From assembly GCF_018687475.1 (NCBI RefSeq), contig NZ_CP061292.1:62001-126000 (forward strand): a stretch of 64,000 nucleotides of DNA. The letters are read 5' to 3'. The DNA comes from Polynucleobacter sp. MWH-UH24A (lineage in GTDB: Bacteria; Pseudomonadota; Gammaproteobacteria; Burkholderiales; Burkholderiaceae). Positions 10,033-21,459 of the stretch are shown one piece after another. The position numbers and the translations under genes were made by a program. The first letter of the stretch is position 1. Every line of letters begins with the position of its first letter. The notes under the pieces were generated by a model, which was given only the letters and a program-made list of their open reading frames with translations, did no database searches and was not told where the DNA came from.

Positions 10033-11098
10033 TCGTTAAGACCTGGTCAACAATCGCATCATCAACCGCCTCAATTTTTGCTTTTCCAATTCTCTCTAGG
10101 GTAATGTAACGAATTTCTCCGCCCTCGGATTTCTTATCAATTCGCATAAGATCAAAGAAGCGGCTATTTCCAAGTTTGGGCGCAGAATCGGGCAGGTTCA
10201 TTGCTGCAATGAGTTTTTTAATGCGACCCGCTTCCTCAGTTTGCAAATAGCCTAAGCGAGAAGATAAATCTGCCGCCATCACCATTCCGCATCCTACTGC
10301 CTCACCATGCAACCATTCCCCGTAGCCTAAGCCAGATTCGATGGCATGGCCAAAGGTGTGGCCAAAATTTAAGATGGCACGAATCCCAGACTCTTTTTCG
10401 TCGGCAGCTACTACCGCTGATTTAATTTCGCAAGAGCGCTCGACCGCATGACTCATCGCATTGCTATCGCAATCTAGTAGTTCTTGGCGATGTGCTTCAA
10501 TCCAATCAAAGAATTTACCATCTGCAATCGCTCCGTGTTTGATTACCTCTGCCAAACCGGCCGACAACTCTCGAGGCGGGAGTGACTTGAGGGTATCAAG
10601 ATCAGCAATGACTGCAACCGGTTGATGAAAGGCACCGATCATATTTTTACCAAGAGGGTGATTAATCCCAGTCTTGCCGCCTACCGAGGAGTCCACTTGA
10701 GCCAACAAGGTGGTGGGTACTTGAATGAAGCGAATGCCGCGCATAAAGCTAGCAGCTGCAAAACCCACCATATCACCAATCACCCCGCCACCGAGAGCAA
10801 TTAATACCGATTTACGATCAGCCCCATAGGTTAATAGTGCGTCAAAGATCTTCTGCAGAGTAATCCAGTCTTTGTATGACTCGCCATCGGGTAGAACAAT
10901 CTCATGAACAGATTTTGCATCGTTTGAAATGGTTTGGATCAAGGATTGGCTATAGAGAGGGCCAACGGTTGTGTTGGTGACTACAAATACAGATTTGCCA
11001 GTAATCCAAGGTTTAAAAAGTTCAGATTGCTTTAGTAACCCCAAACCAATGTAAATGGGGTAGCTGCGTTCACCAAGGGATACATTCAGAGTTTTCAT
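10016..11098 (-). CDS. aroB: 3-Dehydroquinate synthase
   Basis: 360 residues. NAD- and metal-dependent cyclase converting DAHP to 3-dehydroquinate, second step of the shikimate pathway. Visible: LPDGESYK, the nucleotide-binding [16 protein letters not shown], the core [19 protein letters not shown] and metal ligands in [19 protein letters not shown] and LHGEAVGCG. Start ATG overlaps the aroK stop (ATGA-type), the usual aroK-aroB coupling. Confidence 0.96.
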   Translation of the reverse strand: MKTLNVSLGERSYPIYIGLGLLKQSELFKPWITGKSVFVVTNTTVGPLYSQSLIQTISNDAKSVHEIVLPDGESYKDWITLQKIFDALLTYGADRKSVLIALGGGVIGDMVGFAAASFMRGIRFIQVPTTLLAQVDSSVGGKTGINHPLGKNMIGAFHQPVAVIADLDTLKSLPPRELSAGLAEVIKHGAIADGKFFDWIEAHRQELLDCDSNAMSHAVERSCEIKSAVVAADEKESGIRAILNFGHTFGHAIESGLGYGEWLHGEAVGCGMVMAADLSSRLGYLQTEEAGRIKKLIAAMNLPDSAPKLGNSRFFDLMRIDKKSEGGEIRYITLERIGKAKIEAVDDAIVDQVLTTNQAK

Positions 11099-11619
11099 GG
11101 GGCTAGTTCAAGTTGCATCAGTAAAGAGCTTACGAGTTGATTAACGCTTGGTTTACCAGTCTCAATAATAAAGTCTGCAATTTCTCGATAGAGTGGATCG
11201 CGAATGGTATATAAGTTTTCTAAGATCATCTTTGAGTCGCCATGTTGTAACAGGGGGCGACCTTCGCCGCCCTTAGTGCGATGCCAAAGCTCAATCGGGT
11301 TGGCATGCAGATAAATTACCGTACCACGTTCAGCAAGCACCCTTCGATTATCTGGAAGCAATATCGCACCGCCACCGGTGGCAAGCACAATCGATTGCTC
11401 TCGGGTTAGCTCATCGATGATTTGAGCTTCGCGTTTACGAAAACCCGCCTCACCTTCCATCTCAAAAATGGTCGGTATTTTGACCCCACACCGCTCCTCA
11501 AGCGCATGGTCGGAATCAATAAAGCGCCGTTCGAGTTTTCGGGCAATTAGTTTCCCAACCGTTGACTTGCCAGCCCCCATTAGTCCAATTAGAAAGATAT
11601 TGGAATTTTCAATGTCCAT
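11095..11619 (-). CDS. aroK: Shikimate kinase
   Basis: 174 residues. Phosphorylates shikimate with ATP. P-loop GAGKST at residues 15-20, Asp in [11 protein letters not shown] for substrate binding, GGGAI motif and the LID-region arginine in GGEGRPLL. It follows the pilQ-like gene by nine bases on the same strand, preserving the widespread pilQ-aroK-aroB order even though most of the pil genes are missing here. Confidence 0.95.
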   Translation of the reverse strand: MDIENSNIFLIGLMGAGKSTVGKLIARKLERRFIDSDHALEERCGVKIPTIFEMEGEAGFRKREAQIIDELTREQSIVLATGGGAILLPDNRRVLAERGTVIYLHANPIELWHRTKGGEGRPLLQHGDSKMILENLYTIRDPLYREIADFIIETGKPSVNQLVSSLLMQLELAP

Positions 11620-11628
11620 AGCGTCATT

Positions 11629-12747
11629 CTATTCGGGTTTATCTAAGATGGTAGGTGTTAAAAATACGAGAAGTTCGGTTTTATCTCGCAAGCTGGACTG
11701 ATGTTTAAAAAGGTGACCAATTAAGGGAATGTCTCCTAAGAATGGGATTTTGACAGTATCCTTTCGCTCCGTTGTTTGATAAATACCGCCCAAGATAACG
11801 GTTCCACCATTCTCAACACTGACTTCAGAGCTCAAATTTTTAGTATCAATGGCATAACCTTGTTCGGTCTTCATGCCAATGCTGTCTTTATTAATAGCAA
11901 CCAATAAAGAGACTCTGCCATCATCATGAATCTTCGGAATGACTTCGAGGCGTAGGTTGGCTTTACGGAACTGAATTTTATTTCCTCCATTTGAAGAGGA
12001 GGTTTGATAGGGTAGTTCGGTACCTTGTTCAATTGTGGCTTTCACCATATCGGCGGTCATGATGCGTGGATTGGACAGTATCTTGCCCTGCCCATCGCTT
12101 TCAAGGGCGCTTAATTCAAAATCGAGTAAGCGAGTGGCGTTTTTACTCAGTAGGGTTGCTGCCGCGGTAACTGGCTCAAATCCACTGAGGCCGCTAGCAC
12201 CAAGCGGTAATCCTATTGCAAACGAACTCTGAGTTCGGCTATTCCCATCGGGCAAAGTTTCTGGATGAGAGCGCAAGCCCAGCTTGGCACCTAGGTTACG
12301 CGCAAAGCGATGGTCTGCTTCCACAATCCTGGCTTCAATCAAAATTTGCCGAGGTGTGCCATGGTACTCACCACCAAAAGGTAATGCGGAGTCATCACGA
12401 CGTTGTTTTTGGAAAGCTGTGATTTCCTGGTGTGGTGCAATCCAATAGACACCCTGCTTACGAATGAAGCGTAAGCCACGACTCGCTAAGATGGTTGATA
12501 AGGCAGTTTGCCATTGAACATCGACAAGCTGGACATTAATCGTTCCTTGAATGCTGGGACTTAATACAAAATGCGTATTACCCAGTTGGCCCAATGCATG
12601 GAGCAAATCCACCAGCGGCATCTCTTTGGCTGAAATACTAATCGGTGTATTTGGTAACGCACTGTTGATGGTTGGATGATATGCAAATGCACTTTGAACG
12701 CCCAATAAAAGCCAAATCCAAATGCTCTGAAATACCTTACGTATCAT
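11629..12747 (-). CDS. pilQ: Short type IV pilus-type secretin (PilQ-like)
   Basis: 372 residues, about half the usual PilQ length. Signal peptide (1-22, ending AFA), one STN/N0-like domain (about 33-105: ISISAKEMPLVDLLHALG...), then a secretin core (about 130-370). The C-terminal signature is clear: SVENGGTVILGGIYQ and IPFLGDIPLIGHLFKH, ending LVFLTPTIL. It lacks the N-terminal AMIN domains and extra N1 repeats of standard PilQ. Position before aroK-aroB matches PilQ. Secretins form outer-membrane rings for pilus or DNA passage. Whether it works in pili, DNA uptake or another machine cannot be decided. Coupled to the upstream gene by a 4-base overlap. Confidence 0.82.
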   Translation of the reverse strand: MIRKVFQSIWIWLLLGVQSAFAYHPTINSALPNTPISISAKEMPLVDLLHALGQLGNTHFVLSPSIQGTINVQLVDVQWQTALSTILASRGLRFIRKQGVYWIAPHQEITAFQKQRRDDSALPFGGEYHGTPRQILIEARIVEADHRFARNLGAKLGLRSHPETLPDGNSRTQSSFAIGLPLGASGLSGFEPVTAAATLLSKNATRLLDFELSALESDGQGKILSNPRIMTADMVKATIEQGTELPYQTSSSNGGNKIQFRKANLRLEVIPKIHDDGRVSLLVAINKDSIGMKTEQGYAIDTKNLSSEVSVENGGTVILGGIYQTTERKDTVKIPFLGDIPLIGHLFKHQSSLRDKTELLVFLTPTILDKPE

Positions 12748-13418
12748 GGTGAAGTTATCACCACTTGCTTTCCTCCGGGGCCTTGTAGGATGGCTTGAGA
12801 GTGATTAAAGTGGGTGACCTTCCAGGCGGGTTTTACGAATTCATCATGGGTGAAGACCCGACTTTGTTGGCCATCATGAAGCATCACGAATGACCCTGCC
12901 TTATTTTTTCCCACACCAAGGTGACGCCATTTTTTCAAATCAACTTCATCGGGATCGGGGCTTGCTAGGCGCTTAATTTCTTTAGTCGGGATAGACCGAC
13001 TTTTTTGAGCCGCTTCTAGAAGTTCCATCATCTGCGAAAAGTTTTCATCTGCCTGCTCATAAAGATCATCGATCTGACCCTGAATGACCGTTAATTCTCG
13101 CTTCATCGAAGCTTGATTTGATCCATCATGGCTCCGTTGAGCGATCTCCTGAACTTGAGTGATTAGATAGGCCAAAGTCAGAAGAATCACTATAAAACCA
13201 AGGGCAAGGACAAGCGCCCCAGAGTGAGGGGATGCGCGATAGGACTCTTTGAGGGCGCTAAGGCCCGACCACGTTTGCCCTAATTGGGTCGACCCTGGAG
13301 TCTGGCGTTTACTTTGTAAATGATCGGCTTGAGTCTCATGCTCCAAAATGGCAGGATCATTACCTAAGCTTTGGAGTGTTTCGTCAAAATCTTCCCGTTT
13401 GATATTGCGATAGACCAT
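12744..13418 (-). CDS. Bitopic membrane protein in reduced pil locus (possible PilP/GspC-like)
   Basis: 224 residues; I do not recognise the family. Cytosolic N-terminus of about 65 residues with no clear motif, one transmembrane helix (about 67-88), a coiled-coil-like stretch (about 100-140, RELTVIQGQIDDLYEQADEN), then a C-terminal ~60-residue domain (KKWRHLGVGKNKAGSFVML...GGKQVVITSP). The last part loosely resembles the beta-rich inner-membrane partner domains (PilP, GspC) that dock to secretins; this is inference from pattern and context only. It overlaps the secretin start by four bases and stands where pilMNOP would be expected. Divergent from mrcA. Confidence 0.6.
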   Translation of the reverse strand: MVYRNIKREDFDETLQSLGNDPAILEHETQADHLQSKRQTPGSTQLGQTWSGLSALKESYRASPHSGALVLALGFIVILLTLAYLITQVQEIAQRSHDGSNQASMKRELTVIQGQIDDLYEQADENFSQMMELLEAAQKSRSIPTKEIKRLASPDPDEVDLKKWRHLGVGKNKAGSFVMLHDGQQSRVFTHDEFVKPAWKVTHFNHSQAILQGPGGKQVVITSP

Positions 13419-13516
13419 GGCCTATTGTGTTGCTAGCCACTGCGCATTAAAAGCGGCAAACCCGGATTAATTGATCAGTAATTCTTGCAAATGCTGTAGG
13501 ACCATATAATTTAAGG

Positions 13517-15814
13517 ATGGCTAATCCTCCCAGCAAAAAACCACCTTTTCAACGGGGCTCTGGTAGTCGTTTTACTGAAAAGTCAAATGCTAGCCCACTG
13601 ATTAAAGCGTTATTGATCTTGATGGTGGTGGTTGGCTTGTTATTTGCCATGTTGGTAGCGTATGCATTCATTATTGCCAAGCCAAATTTACCGAACATTT
13701 CAGCGCTGGTTGAGTACAACCCGAAAGAGCCGCTACGGATTTATACCGCCGATAAGGTGTTGATTGGAGAATTTGGGGAAGAGCGACGGAATGTCGTACC
13801 TCTCAATGAAATCCCAGTTCATCTCAAGTACGCAGTGATTGCAATTGAGGACGATCGTTTTTACAGTCATGGTGGTGTTGATTATTGGGGTGTTTTGCGA
13901 GCCGCTCTAGCAAACTTGCGAGGAAGCCTTTCGCAAGGAGCATCAACGATTACGATGCAAGTGGCACGTAATTTTTTCTTGACCAATGAGAAGACTTTCA
14001 GTCGTAAGCTTTATGAGGTGTTGCTGGCATGGGAAATCGAGGCCCAATTAACCAAAGATAAGATTCTTGAGATATACATGAATCAAATTTATTTGGGCCA
14101 ACGTGCATATGGATTTGCCAGTGCTTCCAAAATTTACTTTGGCAAAGAACTCAAAGACATTAGTATTGCGGAGGCTGCAATGTTAGCGGGCTTGCCGAAG
14201 GCGCCTTCGGCCTATAACCCGGTTAATAACTATAAACGCGCCAAGATTCGTCAAGAATATATTTTGCAGCGCATGCGTGACCTTTCTTATATTACGCCAG
14301 CCAATTATGAAAAAGCGATGGCCGAATCCATCAAGATACGCGGTCTTGGAAAAGAGTTTGATACTCGCGCTGATTTTGTTGCTGAGATGGCTAGACAACT
14401 GCTCTTCGCTCAGTACGGCGATATTGTTTATTCGCAGGGTATCAATGTTTACACCACAGTCTTAAAAGCGGACCAAGATGCAGCATACGCCGCAGTTCGT
14501 AAAGGTATCTTTGACTATGATTTACGACATGCGTATCGCGGCCCAGAGGGCTTCATTGAGTTACCTGAAGACCCGCTAAAGCGCCAGCGAGCGATTGATG
14601 ACGCTTTACTTGATTATCCAGCGCTCGACGAGTTGCAATCCGGGGTTGTATTGGAAGCTAGTCCCAGGGAGTTAAAGGTCATGATTGCCACTGGGGAGCA
14701 AATTACGATTAAAGGCGATGCATTAAAGCTTGCAAGTTCATCTTTATCAGAATCAGCGCAGCCCAAACGGCGTATTCGTCCGGGGGCGGTTGTTCGACTC
14801 CTTAATGATGATGGGGTTTGGAAGCTGGCTCAGTTGCCACAGGTTGAAGCTGCGTTTGTAGCCCTTGATCCGAATGATGGGGCAATCTTAGCGCTGGTCG
14901 GCGGTTTTGATTTTCGTCGCAATAAATTTAATCACGTGACTCAAGCGCTTCGCCAACCTGGCTCAGCCTTTAAGCCTTTTGTTTATGCAGCGGCTCTTGA
15001 AAAGGGTATAAGTCCTTCAACCATGGTGAATGACGCACCATTATCGATTGGGGCATTGGAGACCGGTAGTCAAGTGTGGCAACCTAAGAACTACGATGGG
15101 AAGTTTGACGGCATGATGCGTTTACGAACCGCCTTGGCAAAGTCTAAAAATTTAGTGTCGGTTCGGGTGATTCGGAAAATAGGTCCGTCTTATACCCAAG
15201 AATTTATTCAACGATTTGGGTTTGAGCCTGAAAAGCATCCACCTTATCTCACCATGGCTCTTGGCGCAGGATCTGTCACGCCATTGCAAATGGCTAGCGC
15301 TTACAGCGTATTCGCTAACGGGGGTTATTTCGTAAATCCCTATTTAATTGACAAAGTCACTGATGCAAAAGGTCAAATCCTTTTTCAGGCTGATCCAGTC
15401 CGGGTTGGAAAAAATGCGCTACGGGTATTGGATGAGCGAACCACTTTTGTGATGGACAGTATGTTGCAAGAAATTACGAAAACCGGTACGGCGGCGCGTG
15501 CAAGACCTGCTTTAGGACGCAACGATATTGCTGGAAAAACGGGTACAACGAATGATTCACACGATGCTTGGTTTGCTGGATACAATCCCCGAGTTTCAGC
15601 AGTAGCATGGATCGGTTTTGATAACCCCAAAAGCCTAGGCGATCGCGAGACCGGTGGTGGCTTGGCATTACCCGTTTGGATTAACTTTATGTCGGTTGCT
15701 TTACGAGGCGTCCCCGAGATAAATCGCGCGCCTCCGCCAGGGGTTTCTGAATACGATGGCGATTGGATCATTCCAGAGTTCGCCCCCTTGGGCGGCGTTC
15801 GTCAACTTAATTAA
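13517..15814 (+). CDS. mrcA: Penicillin-binding protein 1A (bifunctional)
   Basis: 765 residues. Class A PBP that polymerises glycan strands and crosslinks peptidoglycan. N-terminal membrane anchor (about 29-53), GT51 domain with catalytic Glu111 in EDDRFYSHGG and the SQGASTITMQ motif, a central OB-like insert, and a transpeptidase domain with SxxK at Ser483/Lys486 (GSAFKPF), SKN (AKSKNLVSVR) and KTGT at Lys674. Divergent from the secretin operon, its common neighbour in proteobacteria (mrcA-pilMNOPQ). It ends six bases before the transposase gene. Confidence 0.96.
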   Translation: MANPPSKKPPFQRGSGSRFTEKSNASPLIKALLILMVVVGLLFAMLVAYAFIIAKPNLPNISALVEYNPKEPLRIYTADKVLIGEFGEERRNVVPLNEIPVHLKYAVIAIEDDRFYSHGGVDYWGVLRAALANLRGSLSQGASTITMQVARNFFLTNEKTFSRKLYEVLLAWEIEAQLTKDKILEIYMNQIYLGQRAYGFASASKIYFGKELKDISIAEAAMLAGLPKAPSAYNPVNNYKRAKIRQEYILQRMRDLSYITPANYEKAMAESIKIRGLGKEFDTRADFVAEMARQLLFAQYGDIVYSQGINVYTTVLKADQDAAYAAVRKGIFDYDLRHAYRGPEGFIELPEDPLKRQRAIDDALLDYPALDELQSGVVLEASPRELKVMIATGEQITIKGDALKLASSSLSESAQPKRRIRPGAVVRLLNDDGVWKLAQLPQVEAAFVALDPNDGAILALVGGFDFRRNKFNHVTQALRQPGSAFKPFVYAAALEKGISPSTMVNDAPLSIGALETGSQVWQPKNYDGKFDGMMRLRTALAKSKNLVSVRVIRKIGPSYTQEFIQRFGFEPEKHPPYLTMALGAGSVTPLQMASAYSVFANGGYFVNPYLIDKVTDAKGQILFQADPVRVGKNALRVLDERTTFVMDSMLQEITKTGTAARARPALGRNDIAGKTGTTNDSHDAWFAGYNPRVSAVAWIGFDNPKSLGDRETGGGLALPVWINFMSVALRGVPEINRAPPPGVSEYDGDWIIPEFAPLGGVRQLN

Positions 15815-15820
15815 GTAAAG

Positions 15821-16504
15821 ATGGCCCGTAAAGCGCGCTTGGTCATTGTTGGACAAGCGATGCATCTTTTAGTTCGTGGTCATAACCGTCAAATTATTTT
15901 CAATGACGACGCGGACTGCCGAATTTATTTGGATTGGTTGCGCGATGCTGCCAAAGAGTTTGGATGCGGCGTTCATGCATTTGCCTTAATGCCCAATCAT
16001 GCACATTTATTGGTGACCCCTCGTTTTGACTATTCCTTATCCAAAACGATGCAATCATTAGGGCGTCGCTACGCGCAATACATCAATCAACGACAGGGTA
16101 CCTCAGGCACGATTTGGGAGGGGCGCTTTTGTTCTTCTCTCACTGATCCTAGCTATGCTTTACAAGTGCAGCGCTATATTGAACTCAACCCTGTACGAGC
16201 CGGACTTGAATCCCGCGCCGAAGACTGTAAGAGCACCAGCTATCAAAGCCATATTGGTGGCAAGGGGGAGCCCTGGCTAACTGATCATCCGAACTTTTGG
16301 GCCTTAGGAAACACGCCCTTTGAGAGGCAGCTAGCTTGGGAGGCATTTGTCAGAGAGGGCGCACCGCATCATGAGGATCGGGCCATTACCGAGCATTTAA
16401 TCCGCTCAAGACCTTGGGTAAGTCTGGAATTTATCCAGCAAAATCCTAAATGGAGTCTAGACCGGTGGCAGCTGAAACCACGAGGGCGACCTAAAAAATC
16501 TTAA
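15821..16504 (+). CDS. REP-associated tyrosine transposase (RAYT, Y1/IS200-like)
   Basis: 227 residues. HUH-type single-strand nuclease fold: start MARKARLVIVGQAMHLLVRG, histidine pair His60-Ala-His62 (MPNHAHLLV), helix GRRYAQYIN, and RYIELNPVRAGL whose Tyr119 is the likely nucleophile. The C-terminus ends in a basic RGRPKK tail. RAYTs are usually single-copy, vertically kept relatives of IS200 transposases that act on short palindromes (REPs). A palindrome with CTGTCCC/GGGACAG arms begins one base after the stop (16505-16561). No flanking IS ends or target duplication were seen, so this is probably a domesticated gene. Six bases after mrcA, so it may be read from that transcript. Confidence 0.88.
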   Translation: MARKARLVIVGQAMHLLVRGHNRQIIFNDDADCRIYLDWLRDAAKEFGCGVHAFALMPNHAHLLVTPRFDYSLSKTMQSLGRRYAQYINQRQGTSGTIWEGRFCSSLTDPSYALQVQRYIELNPVRAGLESRAEDCKSTSYQSHIGGKGEPWLTDHPNFWALGNTPFERQLAWEAFVREGAPHHEDRAITEHLIRSRPWVSLEFIQQNPKWSLDRWQLKPRGRPKKS

Positions 16505-16561
16505 GTCTGTCCCTATTTAATAAGATAGATTTTTAGTCCCCAGCATTTAAATGGGACAGAG
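16505..16561. repeat. REP-like imperfect palindrome beside the RAYT gene
   Basis: Left arm GTCTGTCCCTATTTAA (16505-16520) and right arm TTTAAATGGGACAGAG (16546-16561) are reverse complements over about 14 positions with one unpaired base; the spacer is 25 bases. It starts immediately after the transposase stop codon. I saw no second copy of the CTGTCCC arm in the window. It could be the substrate or end of the RAYT unit. It has no T-run and is unlikely to be an ordinary terminator. Confidence 0.7.
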
Positions 16562-16645
16562 TCATTAAATATCTATTGCATCCCTAAGTGGAATCCCCTA
16601 TATTTACCCTCCCGGCCAATAGATAACGCAATTCATGGGGATTGC

Positions 16646-19600
16646 ATGCCGAATGACCAATTTGGATTAAATATGAATCATCTCGAGTTACGTCCATCCG
16701 CCCAAGGTCTTTATGACCCCCAAAACGAACACGATGCCTGCGGCGTCGGCTTTGTTGCTCACATTAAGGGTAAAAAATCCCACGACATCATTACTCAGGG
16801 ATTAAAGATCCTTGAAAATCTCGATCATCGTGGCGCCGTAGGCGCAGATCCGCTCATGGGCGACGGTGCTGGAATATTGATACAGATCCCAGACGAGCTC
16901 TACCGTAGCGAAATGAAAAAGCAAGGGGTGGACTTACCACCCGTTGGTGAATACGGCGTTGGCATGATCTTTTTGCCAAAAGAAAATGCTTCACGACTTG
17001 CGTGTGAACAAGAGTTAGAGCGCACTGTTCGGCAGGAGGGACAAATTGTTTTAGGTTGGAGGGATGTGCCAATCGATCGCGCGATGCCGATGTCGCCGAC
17101 TGTGAAAAAAACCGAACCAATTATTCGTCAAATTTTTATCGGACGTGGCCGTGACATCATGACCACCGACGCATTAGAGCGCAAGCTTTATGTAATTCGT
17201 AAAACGGCAAGTCATGCGATTCAAGACTTGCATCTGAAACACGGCAAAGAATACTTTGTAGCATCGATGTCTGCCCGCACTGTAGTCTATAAAGGCCTCT
17301 TGCTTGCTAGTCAGGTGGGCGCATATTACTGCGATCTTAAAGATTCGAAAGCAGTATCCGCGCTCGCATTAGTTCACCAACGCTTCTCCACGAACACATT
17401 CCCTGCGTGGGAGCTGGCCCACCCTTATCGCTTACTTGCCCATAATGGCGAGATTAATACAGTCAAAGGCAATGTGAACTGGATTAATGCGCGCACAGGT
17501 GCAATTAGTTCACCTGTATTGGGTGATGATTTGCAAAAGTTGTGGCCCCTGATTTATCCAGGCCAATCGGATACTGCCTCGTTTGACAACTGCCTTGAAC
17601 TCTTGGTGATGGCCGGTTACCCGCTTGCACAAGCCATGATGATGATGATTCCTGAAGCGTGGGAACAGCATACCCTCATGGATGAAAATCGCCGTGCCTT
17701 TTATGAATACCACGCGGCCATGATGGAGCCATGGGATGGCCCCGCTGCGATGGCCTTTACCGATGGGCGTCAAATTGGCGCCACCCTGGATCGCAATGGC
17801 TTAAGACCAGCGCGCTATTACGTTACCGATGATGATTTGGTCATCATGGCGTCTGAGGCCGGCGTGTTGCCGATTCCAGAAAATAAGATTGTGCAAAAGT
17901 GGCGTTTACAGCCTGGCAAGATGTTCATGATCGACATGGATCAAGGCCGCATCATTGATGATGTTGAGTTAAAGAACTCGGTCTCGAAAGCCAAACCCTA
18001 TAAGAGCTGGATTGATGCGGTGCGCGTGAAGCTTGATGAGTTGGATGTCAGCAAAAAAGATACCCAAGACGATGCAAAACATATTCGTCCTGCTGCAAAG
18101 TTACTCGATCGTCAGCAAGCATTTGGATATAGCCAGGAAGATCTCAAATACCTGATGGCGCCCATGGCACAAAATGCGGAAGAAGCCATTGGTTCGATGG
18201 GTAACGACAGTCCGCTTGCCGTGTTATCCGATCGCAGCAAGTCGCTCTATAACTACTTTAAGCAATTATTTGCTCAGGTTACCAATCCTCCAATTGATCC
18301 GATTCGTGAGAACCTGGTCATGTCTTTGGTGTCGTTTGTTGGGCCAAAACCCAATTTATTAGATACCAACAATATCAATCCACCGATGCGCTTGGAGATC
18401 AGTCAGCCAGTTTTAGATTTGGATGACATGACCAAGGTACGCCATATTGAGCACTACACCGGTGGCAAGTTCCGTTCCCACGAATTGGATATTTGCTATC
18501 CAGTGGCATGGGGCAAGGAAGGCATTGAGGCGCGTTTGGCTTCCTTATGTGCTGAAGCAACCGATGCGGTGCGCAGTGGATTCAATATTTTGATTGTGAG
18601 TGATCGCCAAGTGGATCGGGAGCATATGGCGATTCCTGCATTGTTAGCAACCTCAGCCATTCATCAGCATTTGGTGGAGCGTGGTTTACGGACCAGCACT
18701 GGTTTGGTAGTCGAAACTGGTAGTGCTCGCGAGGTTCATCACTTTGCGCTACTCGCAGGCTATGGTGCCGAAGCCATTCATCCCTATTTGGCGATGGAGA
18801 CCTTGGCTGAAATGGCTAAGGGACTCTCTGGTGATTTATCGCCAGAGAAAGCGATTAAGAATTTTGTGAAGGCCATTGGTAAAGGCTTACAAAAAGTGAT
18901 GTCGAAGATGGGCATTTCAACTTATATGTCCTACACCGGATCGCAAATCTTTGAAGCCATTGGGCTTAATCACGAACTGATTGATAAGTACTTTAAAGGC
19001 ACCTCTTCGAATGTCGGTGGAATTGGTGTGTTTGAAGTTGCAGAAGAAGCACTGCGGATGCACCATGCTGCATTTGGAGATGATCCCGTATTGGCTGATA
19101 TGTTGGAAGCGGGCGGAGAGTATGCCTATCGCGTTCGTGGTGAAAAACATATGTGGACTCCGGATTCGATTGCCAAGTTACAGCATGCCACTCGCACTGG
19201 ACCAGAGAGGGGCTACCAAACTTATAAAGAGTATGCCAACCTGATTAATGATCAGAGTAAGCGTTTAATGACCTTGCGCGGATTATTTGAGTTCAAGATC
19301 GATCTCAATAAAGCCATTCCGCTCGATGAAGTCGAGTCTGCCAAAGAAATTGTGAAGCGCTTTGCAACCGGTGCGATGTCCTTGGGTTCCATTTCCACCG
19401 AGGCCCATGCAACCTTAGCAATTGCGATGAATCGCATTGGTGGTAAATCCAATACGGGCGAGGGTGGTGAGGACCCGAATCGCTATGTCAATGAGCTCAA
19501 AGGTATTCCGATTAAGAAGGGTGAGACGCTAGCGAGTATTTTGGGTAAGGATGTCGTTGAAGCCGATATTCCCTTACAAGATGGTGATTCGTTGCGATCG

Positions 19601-21421
19601 AAGATTAAGCAAGTTGCCTCAGGACGTTTTGGTGTAACCACCGAGTATTTACGTTCCGCCGATCAGATCCAAATCAAGATGGCCCAGGGTGCAAAGCCTG
19701 GCGAGGGCGGTCAGCTTCCCGGTGGTAAGGTCTCGGACTATATCGGACGCCTACGCTTCTCGGTGCCAGGTGTGGGTCTCATTTCGCCACCACCGCATCA
19801 CGATATATATTCCATTGAGGATTTGGCGCAACTGATTCATGACCTAAAGAATGTCAATCCACAAGCCGATATTTCAGTGAAGCTTGTCTCAGAGGTCGGC
19901 GTGGGCACAGTTGCAGCAGGCGTTGCTAAAGCAAAGTCAGATCACGTTGTGATTGCTGGTCATGATGGGGGCACAGGCGCATCTCCCCTGTCATCGATTA
20001 AGCATGCTGGTACACCGTGGGAGCTAGGTCTTGCAGAGACTCAGCAAACATTGGTGCTCAACCAGCTGCGCAGTCGGATTCGGGTTCAAGCCGATGGCCA
20101 AATGAAGACTGGTCGTGACGTCGTGATTGGTGCTTTATTAGGCGCTGATGAGTTTGGTTTTGCTACAGCGCCATTAGTAGTTGAAGGCTGCATCATGATG
20201 CGCAAGTGCCATCTCAATACCTGCCCAGTGGGTGTTGCGACCCAAGATCCGGAACTGCGTAAAAAGTTTTCAGGCAAACCCGAGCACGTCGTTAATTTCT
20301 TTTTCTTCATTGCTGAAGAGGTACGTGAAATTATGGCGCAACTGGGGATTCGAACTTTTGATGAGCTGATTGGTCGTGTTGATCTCTTAGACACACGTAA
20401 AGGGGTTGATCATTGGAAAGCACAAGGCTTAGATTTCAGTAAGGTGTTTGCTCTACCCAATGTGTCTCATGACGAACCTCGTCACCAAACACTCACTCAA
20501 GATCATGGCCTAGATACTGCGCTTGACCATACCTTGATCGAAAAGAGTGAGCCAGCCTTAGAGCGTGGCGAAAAGGTTTCATTCATTGTCCCGATCCGCA
20601 ACGTTAATCGTACGGTGGGCGCGATGCTGTCAGGTGAGTTAGCAAAACGCTATGGCCATTTGGGCTTACCCGATGACACGATCCACATTCAGTTAAATGG
20701 TACCGCTGGACAAAGTTTTGCAGCATTCTTGGCGCGTGGCATTACTTTGGATCTGGTGGGTGATGCGAATGATTATGTCGGCAAGGGATTGTCGGGTGGA
20801 CGCGTTGTGGTGCGTGCACCGCACGAGTTCCGTGGCGATGCTTCCCAAAACATTATTGTGGGTAACACGGTGTTGTATGGCGCGATTGAAGGCGAGGCAT
20901 TTTTCAACGGCGTCGCTGGTGAGCGGTTTGCAGTTCGTAACTCAGGCTCAATTGCGGTTGTAGAGGGTACGGGTGACCATGGATGCGAGTACATGACTGG
21001 CGGAACGGTTGTTGTACTTGGCAAGACCGGCCGTAACTTTGCCGCAGGCATGAGCGGTGGTGTTGCCTATGTCTTTGATGAAGACGGACTTTTTGAGAAG
21101 CGTTGCAACACCACCATGGCCACACTTGAGAAAGTGTTGCCATCTTCTGAGCAAATTGCGAGTATGCCCAAATCGACATGGCATGCACCAGTGAATGTGA
21201 AAGAGGGTGGCGAGCGGCAAACGGATGAGCAAATCTTAAAGACACTGATTGAGCGTCATTTCCGGTACACCGGCTCAGAGCGGGCCAAGGCATTGCTAGC
21301 CGATTGGGACAAGTCGCGCGCGCGTTTTGTAAAGGTATTGCCTACCGAATATAAGCGAGCTCTTGGTGAGTTATGGGAACGCGCTCAAGGACACGATCAA
21401 AACAAGCCTGTGATGGCTTGA
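16646..21421 (+). CDS. gltB: Glutamate synthase (NADPH) large subunit
   Basis: 1591 residues. Makes two glutamates from glutamine and 2-oxoglutarate. Order: short propeptide; glutamine amidotransferase domain whose catalytic N-terminal cysteine is Cys32 (EHDACGVGF); central domain; FMN-binding synthase domain ([37 protein letters not shown]); the [3Fe-4S] cysteines Cys1182, Cys1188 and Cys1193 ([12 protein letters not shown]); and the GXGXG beta-helix domain (about 1350-1540). ATG 16646 follows GGGGA (16637-16641); a later ATG at 16673 has no good ribosome site. gltD follows 38 bases downstream. Confidence 0.97.
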   Translation: MPNDQFGLNMNHLELRPSAQGLYDPQNEHDACGVGFVAHIKGKKSHDIITQGLKILENLDHRGAVGADPLMGDGAGILIQIPDELYRSEMKKQGVDLPPVGEYGVGMIFLPKENASRLACEQELERTVRQEGQIVLGWRDVPIDRAMPMSPTVKKTEPIIRQIFIGRGRDIMTTDALERKLYVIRKTASHAIQDLHLKHGKEYFVASMSARTVVYKGLLLASQVGAYYCDLKDSKAVSALALVHQRFSTNTFPAWELAHPYRLLAHNGEINTVKGNVNWINARTGAISSPVLGDDLQKLWPLIYPGQSDTASFDNCLELLVMAGYPLAQAMMMMIPEAWEQHTLMDENRRAFYEYHAAMMEPWDGPAAMAFTDGRQIGATLDRNGLRPARYYVTDDDLVIMASEAGVLPIPENKIVQKWRLQPGKMFMIDMDQGRIIDDVELKNSVSKAKPYKSWIDAVRVKLDELDVSKKDTQDDAKHIRPAAKLLDRQQAFGYSQEDLKYLMAPMAQNAEEAIGSMGNDSPLAVLSDRSKSLYNYFKQLFAQVTNPPIDPIRENLVMSLVSFVGPKPNLLDTNNINPPMRLEISQPVLDLDDMTKVRHIEHYTGGKFRSHELDICYPVAWGKEGIEARLASLCAEATDAVRSGFNILIVSDRQVDREHMAIPALLATSAIHQHLVERGLRTSTGLVVETGSAREVHHFALLAGYGAEAIHPYLAMETLAEMAKGLSGDLSPEKAIKNFVKAIGKGLQKVMSKMGISTYMSYTGSQIFEAIGLNHELIDKYFKGTSSNVGGIGVFEVAEEALRMHHAAFGDDPVLADMLEAGGEYAYRVRGEKHMWTPDSIAKLQHATRTGPERGYQTYKEYANLINDQSKRLMTLRGLFEFKIDLNKAIPLDEVESAKEIVKRFATGAMSLGSISTEAHATLAIAMNRIGGKSNTGEGGEDPNRYVNELKGIPIKKGETLASILGKDVVEADIPLQDGDSLRSKIKQVASGRFGVTTEYLRSADQIQIKMAQGAKPGEGGQLPGGKVSDYIGRLRFSVPGVGLISPPPHHDIYSIEDLAQLIHDLKNVNPQADISVKLVSEVGVGTVAAGVAKAKSDHVVIAGHDGGTGASPLSSIKHAGTPWELGLAETQQTLVLNQLRSRIRVQADGQMKTGRDVVIGALLGADEFGFATAPLVVEGCIMMRKCHLNTCPVGVATQDPELRKKFSGKPEHVVNFFFFIAEEVREIMAQLGIRTFDELIGRVDLLDTRKGVDHWKAQGLDFSKVFALPNVSHDEPRHQTLTQDHGLDTALDHTLIEKSEPALERGEKVSFIVPIRNVNRTVGAMLSGELAKRYGHLGLPDDTIHIQLNGTAGQSFAAFLARGITLDLVGDANDYVGKGLSGGRVVVRAPHEFRGDASQNIIVGNTVLYGAIEGEAFFNGVAGERFAVRNSGSIAVVEGTGDHGCEYMTGGTVVVLGKTGRNFAAGMSGGVAYVFDEDGLFEKRCNTTMATLEKVLPSSEQIASMPKSTWHAPVNVKEGGERQTDEQILKTLIERHFRYTGSERAKALLADWDKSRARFVKVLPTEYKRALGELWERAQGHDQNKPVMA

Positions 21422-21459
21422 TGATGCTGATTAATTAATGAAGGATTTTTGGAGTTGGT

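Noticed and set aside
20773..21293. Several long antisense open frames inside gltB
   Set aside because: They are frame shadows of a well-defined enzyme domain, with no ribosome sites or recognisable products.
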